Positions 24,720 through 33,467 of a stretch of DNA of 64,000 bases are shown here, piece by piece. Every line of letters starts with the position of its first letter. Positions within the stretch are counted from its first letter, which is position 1. The stretch is from Rubritalea tangerina. Lineage in GTDB: Bacteria > Verrucomicrobiota > Verrucomicrobiia > Verrucomicrobiales > Akkermansiaceae. Below the pieces are notes generated by a model. That model did no database searches and was not told where the DNA came from. It worked only from the letters and a program-made list of their open reading frames with translations. The stretch is taken from the NCBI RefSeq assembly GCF_042683245.1, contig NZ_JBHUJB010000009.1, positions 88,895 to 152,894 of the forward strand, read 5' to 3'. The translations under genes were made by a program, and so were the position numbers.

Positions 24720-26207
24720 TTACTTCTTACGCTTTTTCTTCCTAGGCGTATAATCAATCCCAAGGTCGTTGCTGCGCACCTCTTCCAACTTTGCTTTCAA
24801 GACCCCCTGTAATTGCGCCACAGTCGCCTTGAAACCTTCCTGCTGCGCTAAGTTAGTAAATTGCTTTGGATCATTCTCCATATCGTAAAGCTGCATCCCT
24901 AACGATGCATCTTCACCATGCTGGATATACGCCCATTTCTTGTTGCGAACTAACAATGACTTCCCATTCACGCTGAATGCAAAGTCACGCACACTAAATG
25001 TAGGATCCTCAAACACGGGCTTGAGTGACTTCCCTTGAATGTGCTCAGGTACAGGAAGTCCGCACAACTCAGACACTGTCGGATAAAGATCCAGTAACTC
25101 GGCGAAGGAATGACATACTGCTGGCTTCTGCCCCGGAACCTTAATAATAAGCGGTACTCGTGACGATTCTTCCATCAAACCAACTTTCATCCAAAAGTCG
25201 TGCTCATTGAGGTGAAAGCCATGATCACTAGTGAAAATAACAATCGTATTGTCCGATAAACCATTCTTCTCTAAGGCATCCATCACCTTACCCAATTGTG
25301 CATCCATATAACTCACAGACGCATAATATGCACCAATCCCCTCACGCTTCATCCTGTCATCTAACTGCATCCCAGGGCTTGTCCGATAATTAATTCCAGC
25401 CTTCGGAATGTCCTCCCAATCTCCATCCACACTCTCAGGTAGTTGCACTCGATCAAATGGATACGCATCATAGTACTTTGCCGGTGCCACAAATGGAACG
25501 TGAGGCCTTACAAATCCAACGGCTAAAAAGAAGGGTTGATTTTTGTATTGTGCAATCAACTCAACCGCTTTGGCTGCAGTCTTCCCATCTGAATGTACCA
25601 AGTCATCCCCTTCAGCAATGTTGTACTCTAGCGTGTTCCCGCCGCGCACTTTTTTTGTCCCATCAGGATTCCCTTGTAACAAGACAGCTTTCCCCGGACA
25701 AAACACCTCAGGCCCTTGACTATTGAAACGCTCGGACCAGGACGCAACATCATCAGCTCCATTCGTCCCCCTCTCAATATCCCCAGGAACGCCCATGTGA
25801 AATATCTTGCTGACCCTTGTCGCCTGATAACCGTGATTCTTGAAATGTTGACTCCAAGTCGCACGTTCAGCACCGATTGCCTTACGGCCACTCGTGTAAC
25901 CAAAGGTCTTCGTAGCATGGGGGTAGTAGCCACTCATGAAAGATGCACGCGATGGCCCGCATACGGGAAATTGACAATATGCATGGGTGAAACGTGTCCC
26001 CGCACTTGCCAATTTATCAATGTTGGGTGTCTGACACGCCTTGTTCTCATAACAAGAAAGAGCCGTAGCTGTTAGATCATCCGCGATCATAAACAGCACG
26101 TTGTACTGAGTCTTTTGATCCTCAGCCTGCAGCGGTAATAACAATAAACTACCGAATACGGAGACAATTCCTGTTGGTTTTATAAAAGAACGAAGGCGCA
26201 TCATCAC
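24720..26207 (-). CDS. Secreted S1 sulfatase, iduronate-2-sulfatase-like
   Basis: 495 residues. A signal peptide (about 1-28) leads into the alkaline-phosphatase-type fold. The metal-binding FMIADDL motif is at residues 39-45, the formylglycine motif C83-G-P-S-R lies in PVCGPSRASF, and later FTSDHGFHLNEHDFW contributes the second metal ligands. The composition matches subfamily S1_7 / iduronate-2-sulfatase-like enzymes, which desulfate marine polysaccharides or glycosaminoglycans. Cys83 must be oxidised by a formylglycine-generating enzyme not encoded here. The C-terminal end is very basic (RKKKRKK). It is six bp behind a second sulfatase, so the two form an operon. Confidence 0.9.
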   Translation of the reverse strand: MMMRLRSFIKPTGIVSVFGSLLLLPLQAEDQKTQYNVLFMIADDLTATALSCYENKACQTPNIDKLASAGTRFTHAYCQFPVCGPSRASFMSGYYPHATKTFGYTSGRKAIGAERATWSQHFKNHGYQATRVSKIFHMGVPGDIERGTNGADDVASWSERFNSQGPEVFCPGKAVLLQGNPDGTKKVRGGNTLEYNIAEGDDLVHSDGKTAAKAVELIAQYKNQPFFLAVGFVRPHVPFVAPAKYYDAYPFDRVQLPESVDGDWEDIPKAGINYRTSPGMQLDDRMKREGIGAYYASVSYMDAQLGKVMDALEKNGLSDNTIVIFTSDHGFHLNEHDFWMKVGLMEESSRVPLIIKVPGQKPAVCHSFAELLDLYPTVSELCGLPVPEHIQGKSLKPVFEDPTFSVRDFAFSVNGKSLLVRNKKWAYIQHGEDASLGMQLYDMENDPKQFTNLAQQEGFKATVAQLQGVLKAKLEEVRSNDLGIDYTPRKKKRKK

Positions 26208-26213
26208 GAGTTT

Positions 26214-27812
26214 CTATTTTTTCTTTTTAGGTGCATACTCCTCGTAGCTAGGAGCCTCATAGTATGCGCGGAGACGATAGTACTCCTGCGTAAGTTCCTC
26301 CCTAACCTTCGAATACTCAGGGTTCTCATACACACTAACCATTTCCTCTGGGTCTTTCACCAAATCAAACATCTGCCATTCTTGAGTCGCAGGCAGATAA
26401 AATAGCTTATGAGTTTTAGTCCGCACACCATAATGCTGAGGCACAGCATGCTCACCAATCTCGTAATAGGCATAGTATACCGACTCCCTCCAGTCATCTA
26501 CTTTGCCCTTCAATAAAGGCACTATCGAACGACCTTGCACATCGTCTGGAACCTCCACACCTGCCATCTCTAACCATGTCGGTGCGTAATCGATATTCTG
26601 AATGAGATCTTTCGGTCGAGATCCTGGCTTAATCACACCTGGCCACTTAATCAAAAATGGCATCTTGAACGATTCCTCAAACATCCAGCGCTTGTCGTAC
26701 CATCCGTGCTCACCCAAATAGAACCCTTGGTCGGATGAATAAATAACAATCGTGTTTTCATCCAAACCATTGACCTTCAGGTAATCTAACATTCTTCCGA
26801 TATTCTCATCGACCGCCTTTACGGTACCTAGGTAATTTCGAATGTATCTCTGATATTTCCATTTCACGACATCTTCGTGACTCAACTTACCAGCCTTAAA
26901 ATCAGCAATGAACTTCTTGTTCAACGGTCCATAATAGGCATCCCATTGCTTCTTCTGAAGTGGAGTCATGCGGTTGTATTCCACTGGACGTCCCATGATG
27001 CCAGGAAGCTTCTGACCATCCATTTCTTCCTGACGAACTTTTAGATCGTAGACCCACCACATGTGACGGTCGATCTCCATCTCATTCTTTGGCAAGGTGA
27101 TACTGCGATTCTTATAATCGTCAAAAAGTGTCCGAGGTTCAGGAATCTCTACCCCATCAAATGCATTGAGATGACGCAAGGCCGGTGCAAAGGTTCGGTG
27201 CGGCGCCTTGTGCTGACACATTAAAAAGAAGGGCTTGGTCTTGTCGCGTTTCTCTAACCAATTGATGGCCTTATCCGTCGTGATGTCTGTAGCGTAGCCT
27301 TCAAAGCGTTTCTTTGAACCATCCATCTGAATGAACACAGGGTTATAATAGCTCCCCTGCCCAGGTAGAACCTCCCAGTAATCGAAGGCTACTGGGTGCG
27401 TCTTCAAATGCCATTTTCCAATCACCGCAGTGGTGTAGCCCGCTCCCTTGAGTGCCTTGGCCACTGTCCACTGGCTTTGATCAAACCCCTTCCCAGTATT
27501 GCGCATGAAGCCATTCTTATGACTGTGCTTACCAGTCAAAATACAGGCTCTCGATGGACCGCATATCGAGTTCGCACAAAAAGAATTCTCAAAAAGTGCC
27601 CCCTCTTGCGCCAAACTATCAATGTGAGGTGTCGGAGCGATGTCTTTCAATGGCCCCCCATAAGATGAAATCGCATTGAGAGCATGGTCATCAGAAAAGA
27701 GAAATAGAATGTTCGGGCGCTTCTGCTCAGCATTTGCCACCAAGCCCATGGCTGCCGTCGCCACGTATGTGAGTATCTTCGTTTTCATAATATCGTATTT
27801 CGAGGTAAGCAT
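26214..27812 (-). CDS. Secreted S1 sulfatase
   Basis: 532 residues. The frame begins MLTSKYDIMKTK; the first ATG (27812) has a GAGGAAG ribosome site with good spacing, while ATG 27788 has none, so the longer form is used although it lengthens the signal-peptide N-region. Key motifs are FLFSDDH (38-44), the formylglycine site C84-G-P-S-R, and YSSDQGFYLGEHGWYDKR. It has an internal insertion around residues 240-330 (MWWVYDLKVRQEEMDGQKLPG region). The C-terminus is basic (YAPKKKK), like its neighbour. The substrate is unknown; heparan, fucoidan or carrageenan fragments are typical for this group. Confidence 0.9.
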   Translation of the reverse strand: MLTSKYDIMKTKILTYVATAAMGLVANAEQKRPNILFLFSDDHALNAISSYGGPLKDIAPTPHIDSLAQEGALFENSFCANSICGPSRACILTGKHSHKNGFMRNTGKGFDQSQWTVAKALKGAGYTTAVIGKWHLKTHPVAFDYWEVLPGQGSYYNPVFIQMDGSKKRFEGYATDITTDKAINWLEKRDKTKPFFLMCQHKAPHRTFAPALRHLNAFDGVEIPEPRTLFDDYKNRSITLPKNEMEIDRHMWWVYDLKVRQEEMDGQKLPGIMGRPVEYNRMTPLQKKQWDAYYGPLNKKFIADFKAGKLSHEDVVKWKYQRYIRNYLGTVKAVDENIGRMLDYLKVNGLDENTIVIYSSDQGFYLGEHGWYDKRWMFEESFKMPFLIKWPGVIKPGSRPKDLIQNIDYAPTWLEMAGVEVPDDVQGRSIVPLLKGKVDDWRESVYYAYYEIGEHAVPQHYGVRTKTHKLFYLPATQEWQMFDLVKDPEEMVSVYENPEYSKVREELTQEYYRLRAYYEAPSYEEYAPKKKK

Positions 27813-28048
27813 CTAACTTCCTCATGACCGCGCAGTCGATCATAGATTCCACCAATGAGAGCGTCTTCTCCCCTAGTTTGATCGAAAAAACCATAGAATC
27901 TCTGTAGCTGGCCGTCCCGCTCCATTACGCTCACTCCCCTCATTCTCTATCCAAGATTCAAAAAAAGACACGTTCCCAGATACCTGAGAACATGCCTCTA
28001 CAAATCCCGGCACCAATCCATCGGTACCGCAAAATGTCTGATGCTAGC

Positions 28049-29812
28049 CTATCGATGAAGAATACGTGTATGGTAAACCACCCATTCTTCTCCCCCCTCT
28101 GACACGATCTTTGTCTTCAATGTGTATCGCCCAGCTGGAATGCTCAGAGCCTCAAACACACCGATGCCTGTCTCTGGATTGAAGGGAGTAGAATATTCCT
28201 TCCCTCCAAGCTCCAGTTTCGCTGTCCACTTCTCATCCTTCTTAAGCTTGTAGCCTAATGCCGCCTCACAACGGATGTCATAGCGACCATCTTGGGTAAA
28301 CTCTACCTTATAGTAACCTACCTTGTTCGGGCGCCAAGTACCCTCAATCATGTCCTGCCAGGTCAAGACAGATGGATTCTCCTTATCCTTTTCCACCACA
28401 ATGTAGGGGGGGCCAGGTTGATCAGCACGAGCACCACTCACATCTTTATACCAAGACTCGTATCGAGCAATCAATGTTGCCGCGACCTCTTTCTCCACAC
28501 CAATCAAGTCCTTCGTCTCCCCTGGGTCAGCGGCCAAATCATACAATTCCCACTTCGGCTCCCCCTCAAATTTCGTCTTCTGAGTCCCACTCGGGTGCAC
28601 CAATTTCCACTTACCTAAACGCACCATGCAACTGTGGTACTTGCTGATCTCATCGCCCCGATGATACTGAATCACAATCGGTCGTTGCTCTAACTCCACC
28701 TCAGGGTTCTTCAACTTTTCTAATACCGAACGACCATCCATCCCATTGGGAACTTCTTTCACACCACAGGCATCTAACAATGTTGGCATCAAGTCAATGT
28801 GGGCCGCCACTGACTTCTTAATCTGACTCCCTGGCTTCAGAACTTTAGGCCATTGAATCCACAGGGGTGTTCGTACCCCCCCTTCATAAAGCTCTGACTT
28901 CTTTCCACGAAAAGGTCCCACAAACCTCCGAGTGTTAGGACCATTGTCCGTCAAGAAAATGACAATCGTGTCATCACTCAAGCCCATATCTGAAAGCTTC
29001 TTAAAAAGCTTCCCCATATTGTCGTCGATGTTGGTAATCATCGCCGCAATGCGGGCTAACTTATCATTCTCTTTCGCTTGATCCTTCCCCTCATCAAGCA
29101 CCATGATCGGACTAAAGTCTACCTTCTGGTACTTTTCATAAAGCCCTTGTGGAACATCATGAAATGGCGAGTGCGGTGCATTCAAAGAGACATACGCAAA
29201 AAATGGCTTACCGGCCTTCTTGCTTTGCTCCATGAACTCAAAACTGTGGTCAAAAAAAACATCCGTACTATAACCTTCGGTCTCCACCTCCCTGTCATTT
29301 TCAAACAAAAGCGCATTCGTGTAGCGAGCCTTGTTATCTCTTGGATCAGCAGGTTGCCCCAAACCTCCCCCCTTATGAATCAATGAATAACTAAACCCTT
29401 GGTCGCTAGGTCGCATGGGGTAATTGTCACCAAGGTGCCACTTGCCAAATATGCCCGTTGCATATCCATTATCCTGAAGCACCTCAGCCAATGTCACTTC
29501 GTCACTAGCCATCATTGAACGCCCGAGGAAAGTATCAATACACTTAGTGCGGTGATTGTAGCGCCCTGTCATCAAACATGCCCGAGTCGGAGAACACACT
29601 GGGCTCACATAAAATTCCTCCCAACTAGCACTACGCTGAGCCATCGCATCTAGCTCAGGCGTCTTGATCAATGCATTCCCAGTTGCTCCAAAATCTCCAT
29701 AACCTTGATCATCAGTCATCACCAAAACAATATTCGGTCGATCTGCCGCACTCACCATGCTTACCATGGCGATGCCCATTCCTATCAGTCTTGCTAGCAT
29801 GAAATATTGCAT
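28049..29812 (-). CDS. Secreted arylsulfatase-type S1 sulfatase with C-terminal beta domain
   Basis: 587 residues. Signal peptide 1-22. The metal site is MTDDQGYGD (32-40) and the formylglycine motif C73-S-P-T-R lies in PVCSPTRACL, the arylsulfatase A type, unlike the CGPSR of the two neighbours. After the catalytic and C-terminal sulfatase domains, an extra region of about 110 residues (480-587; VGYYKVEFTQDGRYDIRCEA) resembles a carbohydrate-binding beta-sandwich. It lies 236 bp upstream of the two-sulfatase operon on the same strand, so one long transcript is possible. Three sulfatases of two motif types suggest stepwise desulfation of one complex glycan. Confidence 0.9.
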   Translation of the reverse strand: MQYFMLARLIGMGIAMVSMVSAADRPNIVLVMTDDQGYGDFGATGNALIKTPELDAMAQRSASWEEFYVSPVCSPTRACLMTGRYNHRTKCIDTFLGRSMMASDEVTLAEVLQDNGYATGIFGKWHLGDNYPMRPSDQGFSYSLIHKGGGLGQPADPRDNKARYTNALLFENDREVETEGYSTDVFFDHSFEFMEQSKKAGKPFFAYVSLNAPHSPFHDVPQGLYEKYQKVDFSPIMVLDEGKDQAKENDKLARIAAMITNIDDNMGKLFKKLSDMGLSDDTIVIFLTDNGPNTRRFVGPFRGKKSELYEGGVRTPLWIQWPKVLKPGSQIKKSVAAHIDLMPTLLDACGVKEVPNGMDGRSVLEKLKNPEVELEQRPIVIQYHRGDEISKYHSCMVRLGKWKLVHPSGTQKTKFEGEPKWELYDLAADPGETKDLIGVEKEVAATLIARYESWYKDVSGARADQPGPPYIVVEKDKENPSVLTWQDMIEGTWRPNKVGYYKVEFTQDGRYDIRCEAALGYKLKKDEKWTAKLELGGKEYSTPFNPETGIGVFEALSIPAGRYTLKTKIVSEGGEEWVVYHTRILHR

Positions 29813-29914
29813 AGCCTGACACTACCCTGATGTAAGCTGAGAAACAACTTGTCTCCTGATGAGACGACCCCACACGCTCCCCCCTCTCACAAGGGCGAGT
29901 GCCTCTACCCACCA

Positions 29915-29950
29915 CAAAAAAAGCGTCTCACCCCACTAGGGATGAGACGC
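29915..29950 (-). terminator. Terminator of fabD
   Basis: Outer stem GCGTCTCA/TGAGACGC (29923-29930 with 29943-29950) plus an inner CCC/GGG extension. On the minus strand it is followed by seven Ts (29916-29922). It lies 21 bp past the fabD stop. Confidence 0.9.
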
Positions 29951-29970
29951 TCATAGAAAAAATCAATAGC

Positions 29971-30906
29971 TTAGCTTAATGCTGTTACAGCCTCTTCAAG
30001 AGAAGCCACATCATCCACTGAATACACAGTCGCTGACTTGTCAATGCGCCCCATCAAACCAGCAAGTACCTTACCTGGTCCCAGTTCAATGAATGTCGTA
30101 TTCCCTTCAGCAATCACTGCCTGCATGCTCTCAGTCCAACGTACGGAACCAGTCACCTGCTTTTCTAAAGTTTCTCGGATCTCTGCCTCATCGGCAACTG
30201 CTGTCGCCTTGTAGTTTGAGTACACCGGAATGCTCGGCATGCTAATCGCAGTCTCAGCCAACACCGGCGCCAACTTGTCCTGAGCGGATTGCATCAGACG
30301 TGAGTGGTACGCACCAGCCACTTTGAGCTTCTTCGCCATGCGAATCCCACCTTCCTTCGCTCCCGCCACTGCCTTATCCACACCCTCAACAGAGCCTGAC
30401 ACCACAATTTGTCCAGGAGCATTGAAGTTCGCTACATCAATATCAGCCTCCGCAGCCAACTTCTCAACAGCCTCTTCACTACCACCAATCATGGCAGCCA
30501 TCCCACCTTCAGTGGCATTACATGCCTCCTCCATAAATGCACCGCGTTGCTCCACCACCTTAAGTCCATCCTCAAAAGAAAATGTGCCCGCCGCTGCGTG
30601 TGCCGTAAATTCTCCAAGTGAAAGCCCAGCTGCCGTCACGATCTCTATTTCAGGAAGCTTCTCTTTCAATACCGCCAAACATGCCAAGCCATGCAAATAG
30701 AGCGCTGGCTGACAGTTACCTGTGCGAGTGAGCTCTTCATCGGGTCCCTCAAACATCACTGCGCTCAAAGAACGACCAAGCGCAGCATCAGCTTTCTCAA
30801 AAAGAGCTCTAGCAGCTGGAAAAGCCTCTACGAGATCCTTACCCATGCCCACTTTCTGGGCTCCTTGTCCTGAAAATAAAACTACTACCTTGTTAGCCAT
30901 GGCCAC
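29971..30906 (-). CDS. fabD: Malonyl-CoA:ACP transacylase
   Basis: 311 residues, cytoplasmic. The N-terminus VVLFSGQGAQKVGMG is diagnostic. The nucleophile elbow reads GLSLGEF instead of the commoner GHSLGEY, keeping the catalytic Ser. Later come GGMAAMIGG and the catalytic-His motif AGAYHSRLM. The enzyme loads malonate on acyl-carrier protein for fatty-acid synthesis. The GTG at 30906 has a GAGGGGGG ribosome site six bases away; ATG at 30900 is an alternative. The usual fabH, fabG or acpP neighbours are missing, so the gene is displaced from a fab cluster. Confidence 0.93.
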   Translation of the reverse strand: MAMANKVVVLFSGQGAQKVGMGKDLVEAFPAARALFEKADAALGRSLSAVMFEGPDEELTRTGNCQPALYLHGLACLAVLKEKLPEIEIVTAAGLSLGEFTAHAAAGTFSFEDGLKVVEQRGAFMEEACNATEGGMAAMIGGSEEAVEKLAAEADIDVANFNAPGQIVVSGSVEGVDKAVAGAKEGGIRMAKKLKVAGAYHSRLMQSAQDKLAPVLAETAISMPSIPVYSNYKATAVADEAEIRETLEKQVTGSVRWTESMQAVIAEGNTTFIELGPGKVLAGLMGRIDKSATVYSVDDVASLEEAVTALS

Positions 30907-30967
30907 TGTCTACCCCCCTCAAGTCACGATAGCAACCCCCAATTCAGCGAGTTACCCTCTTGCTTCA

Positions 30968-32050
30968 TTACCATTTTTCAGCCTCTTCCCGAGCCACGTT
31001 CTTAAGTAGCACCTTGCCTCTAGCAATACATTCATCCAGCGGTAATCCCAGCCGTGATAATGCATAGTGACGGTCAAACGCCTCCTCCGCTCCATCCTCT
31101 ATTCTGCCAGCCATCGCCACCACTGGCTTACCTGATGCCTTCGCCATCAAAGCCACCCCTGCTGGCCCTTTCCCCTCCGCGGTCTGCGCATCCAGACTCC
31201 CTTCACCAGTGATCACCAAATCAACAGCCGCAATACGTTGTGCGAGTTGCAACTCATTAGCTAACCAATCAAATCCATTCACCAATTTCCCCCCAGCAAA
31301 ATGTAATAATCCAAATCCCAATCCACCCGCTGCTCCAGCCCCCTCCACTTCAGCCACCTCTTCACCACCACTAACCTCCATAATGGTCCTCAAAATCGCA
31401 TCCATACGTCCAACATCCTCCACACCCTTCTGAGGCCCGTAGATGGCACTCGCACCATTTTCCCCTAACAACGGATTGCGCACATCACATGCTACCACCA
31501 CCTCAGGTAACCTAATCAACTGGCTCAAATCCGCCGACTTCGCGCGCTCCAATTCTGCAGGCACGGGCATCAAAGGATTTCCCCCAGCATCATAAAACTG
31601 AGCCCCGAGCTCTACAGCCATTCCAGCCCCGGCATCATTCGTAGCACTGCCACCTAATCCTAGTACAATCCGCTTCACCCCGTGGCTATTAACTGCATCG
31701 CGTATCATAATTCCAACGCCTGCTGTGTTCGCATACTCAGGCTCTCTCAACTCTTTTTCTATCATCTCCAAACCACAAGCAGCTGCCATTTCCATGACTG
31801 CTGTGTCCCCAACTACGAGGTAACGGGCCTCACACTTTCTACCTATGGCGTCGAGCGTTTCACACACAACCCACTCACCACCAAGAGCATCGTATACCGC
31901 TTGCGTAAACCCCTCCCCCCCATCTGCTATAGGAGCCTGCTCCACCTCAACTCCAGGGCAGCCCTCCCACAAACCATTTGCTATAGCTTCACACGCTTCT
32001 ACAGCCGTCATTGATCCTTTAAATTTATCGCACGCAACAAGCACTTTCAT
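30968..32050 (-). CDS. Glycerate kinase, GarK/GlxK type
   Basis: 360 residues. The N-terminal signature is VLVACDKFKGSMTAVEACEAI and later ADGGEGFTQAV, with a glycine-rich GLGGSATNDAGAGMAVELG that contacts the nucleotide and TGEGSLDAQTAEGKGPAGVA, quoted in part. The family phosphorylates D-glycerate to 2-phosphoglycerate in glyoxylate and glucarate catabolism. It is 61 bp upstream of fabD on the same strand, perhaps co-transcribed. No other glyoxylate genes are near. Length and motifs are typical. Confidence 0.92.
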   Translation of the reverse strand: MKVLVACDKFKGSMTAVEACEAIANGLWEGCPGVEVEQAPIADGGEGFTQAVYDALGGEWVVCETLDAIGRKCEARYLVVGDTAVMEMAAACGLEMIEKELREPEYANTAGVGIMIRDAVNSHGVKRIVLGLGGSATNDAGAGMAVELGAQFYDAGGNPLMPVPAELERAKSADLSQLIRLPEVVVACDVRNPLLGENGASAIYGPQKGVEDVGRMDAILRTIMEVSGGEEVAEVEGAGAAGGLGFGLLHFAGGKLVNGFDWLANELQLAQRIAAVDLVITGEGSLDAQTAEGKGPAGVALMAKASGKPVVAMAGRIEDGAEEAFDRHYALSRLGLPLDECIARGKVLLKNVAREEAEKW

Positions 32051-32146
32051 GCTGAATCACTTATAAAAAAAGTGAAAAAAAGACCACTGTTTACTTGCAA
32101 AACATCCGTCATTAGTCTTTCTTCCCTGCACAGCCAAATTGCACAC

Positions 32147-32236
32147 GGAGGGGTGGCAGAGCGGTTGAATGCACCGGTCTTGAAAACCGGCAAGGTGTTA
32201 AAGCCTTCGTGGGTTCGAATCCCACCCCCTCTGCCA
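32147..32236 (+). tRNA. tRNA-Ser (anticodon UGA)
   Basis: 90 nt with the CCA encoded. The acceptor GGAGGGG pairs with CCCCTCT (first pair G-U). The anticodon stem CCGGT/ACCGG frames the loop CTTGAAA, anticodon TGA. A long variable arm (class II) is followed by a GGGTTCGAATCCC T-arm. Its 3' tail is repeated twice downstream. Confidence 0.97.
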
Positions 32237-32249
32237 TTTAAAACAAATA

Positions 32250-32275
32250 AAGCTCCAGTTCACTGGGGCTTTTAT
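32250..32275 (+). terminator. Terminator after tRNA-Ser
   Basis: AAGCTCCAG (32250-32258), loop TTCA, CTGGGGCTT (32263-32271) with one G-T wobble, then a T-rich tail. It starts 14 bp after the tRNA. Confidence 0.8.
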
Positions 32276-32473
32276 GTTTTACAGCTGGATGGTTGGGATT
32301 ACGGGCTCACCATGAACAAATGGGAATTTAAAAGTGGGTTCGACTGCTCAAAGTGAACGAGCTCTGCGAGTGAACGAGACAAAACTCTGTTGCATAGCAA
32401 CACATCCCGCAGGTCACAGCTTCAGCACATGCGGGAGCTGAACAATCCCACCCCCTCTGCCATTAAAAAATAT

Positions 32474-32499
32474 GCCATCTATATCAGATGGCTTTTTTT
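32474..32499 (+). terminator. Second terminator, after the duplicated tRNA tail
   Basis: GCCATCT (32474-32480), loop ATATC, AGATGGC (32486-32492), then seven Ts. Ten bases after the second CCA. The stem sequence differs from the first terminator, so the structure is conserved but not the bases. Confidence 0.88.
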
Positions 32500-32631
32500 A
32501 TTTATGCAGGTGGCGATGAGAACGCAGTTCGACTGCTGTGCGTGTATCACGCCTTACCCAACCAAAATGCAGAGGTGCATTTTGCAATCTGCAGATCAGG
32601 AGCACAGCGACTATAATCCCCCCCTCTGCCA

Positions 32632-32918
32632 AGTTGCTCCCATAGCTTGCACCTCCCCTCATTGTTATTTGATTCATCAGCCCAATGAAGCAGTCTATTC
32701 CTCTATTTGAGACTTATGCCCCTGTGCATCCATTGCTGTCACCCCTTCGACCAAGCTTCGCCCCCTCTTACTACTCACTTCCACAAACGGCAGTTCACTC
32801 AAAACTAACACTGTAAAACAACCAAGCTAACAGAGAGACCTCTCAAGCCCCACTGCGCAAAGATTGGTAATTTCAAAAAATCTAGACTAAGTTCAGACAA
32901 TTCACCCATTCACACCCC
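32632..32918. other. Intergenic region before the GNAT gene
   Basis: No gene, repeat or hairpin of note. It presumably includes the GNAT promoter. Confidence 0.4.
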
Positions 32919-33449
32919 ATGCAAATACGAAGCGCTCAGCCTCTAGACGCCCCCTCAATCCACGATCTTCATCTAAATGCCTTTCCAAAAGAAGAAGCTG
33001 CGTCTGTCGCCCAGCTCGCTTGCCGACTCATAAAAGAGCCTAGCACTCCGGCATCTCTACATCTCGTCGCTGAGGAAGCACAACAAATTCTGGCGCATGT
33101 CTCATTCAGCCCAGTCTTTGCCAAATCCTCACTCGACCTTCTCGGCTACATCCTCGCCCCCTTGGCTGTCCAGCCACACAACCAAAAGCAGGGACTGGGT
33201 TCCCAACTCATCAAACAGGGCATTGCCCAACTCACAGAATTATCTGCCCCTCTTCTCTTTGTATACGGAGATCCCAAATATTATTGCCGCTTTGGCTTTC
33301 GAGAACAAGTCGCAGCCCAATACCTTCCCGCATACCCACTCAACTATCCATCTGGCTGGTTGGCATTACCTCTAGCTGATTCTAACATATTGCCCGCACC
33401 CAGCCCCATAAGATGTGTTCCAGCCTTAGACGCACCGAATCTCTGGTAA
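32919..33449 (+). CDS. GNAT-family N-acetyltransferase, YhbS-like
   Basis: 176 residues, single GNAT fold. The acetyl-CoA-binding motif A is LGYILAPLAVQPHNQKQGLGSQLI, whose key part is QNKQGLGSQLI-like Q-x-x-G-x-G/A (here KQGLGS), followed by the YhbS hallmark VYGDPKYYCRFGF. YhbS-type enzymes acetylate small molecules or proteins; the substrate is unknown. The ATG start puts the fold at full length. It precedes a DUF2520 gene by 18 bp, so the pair is probably one operon. Confidence 0.88.
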   Translation: MQIRSAQPLDAPSIHDLHLNAFPKEEAASVAQLACRLIKEPSTPASLHLVAEEAQQILAHVSFSPVFAKSSLDLLGYILAPLAVQPHNQKQGLGSQLIKQGIAQLTELSAPLLFVYGDPKYYCRFGFREQVAAQYLPAYPLNYPSGWLALPLADSNILPAPSPIRCVPALDAPNLW

Positions 33450-33467
33450 GATGATATAACATCCATT

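Larger units (their letters stand above)
32218..32631 (+). repeat. Degenerate tandem array of the tRNA-Ser 3' tail with hairpins
   Basis: The last 19 bases of the tRNA plus two flanking bases (32218-32238) recur without mismatch at 32444-32464, and again with a 2-base deletion at 32615-32631. Each of the first two copies is followed by an AT-rich stretch and a terminator-like hairpin (32250-32271 and 32474-32499). Each spacer also contains GTTCGACTGCT (32338-32348 and 32527-32537). Further hairpins are TGTTGC-ATA-GCAACA (32388-32402), CCCGCA/TGCGGG (32406-32435) and AAAATGCA-GAGG-TGCATTTT (32564-32583). The arrangement resembles the E. coli tyrT rtT repeats; a tRNA-targeting integration scar is the alternative. 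Confidence 0.85.

Noticed and set aside
32072..32356. Open frame overlapping tRNA-Ser
   Set aside because: It runs through the tRNA and terminator, so it is not a gene.
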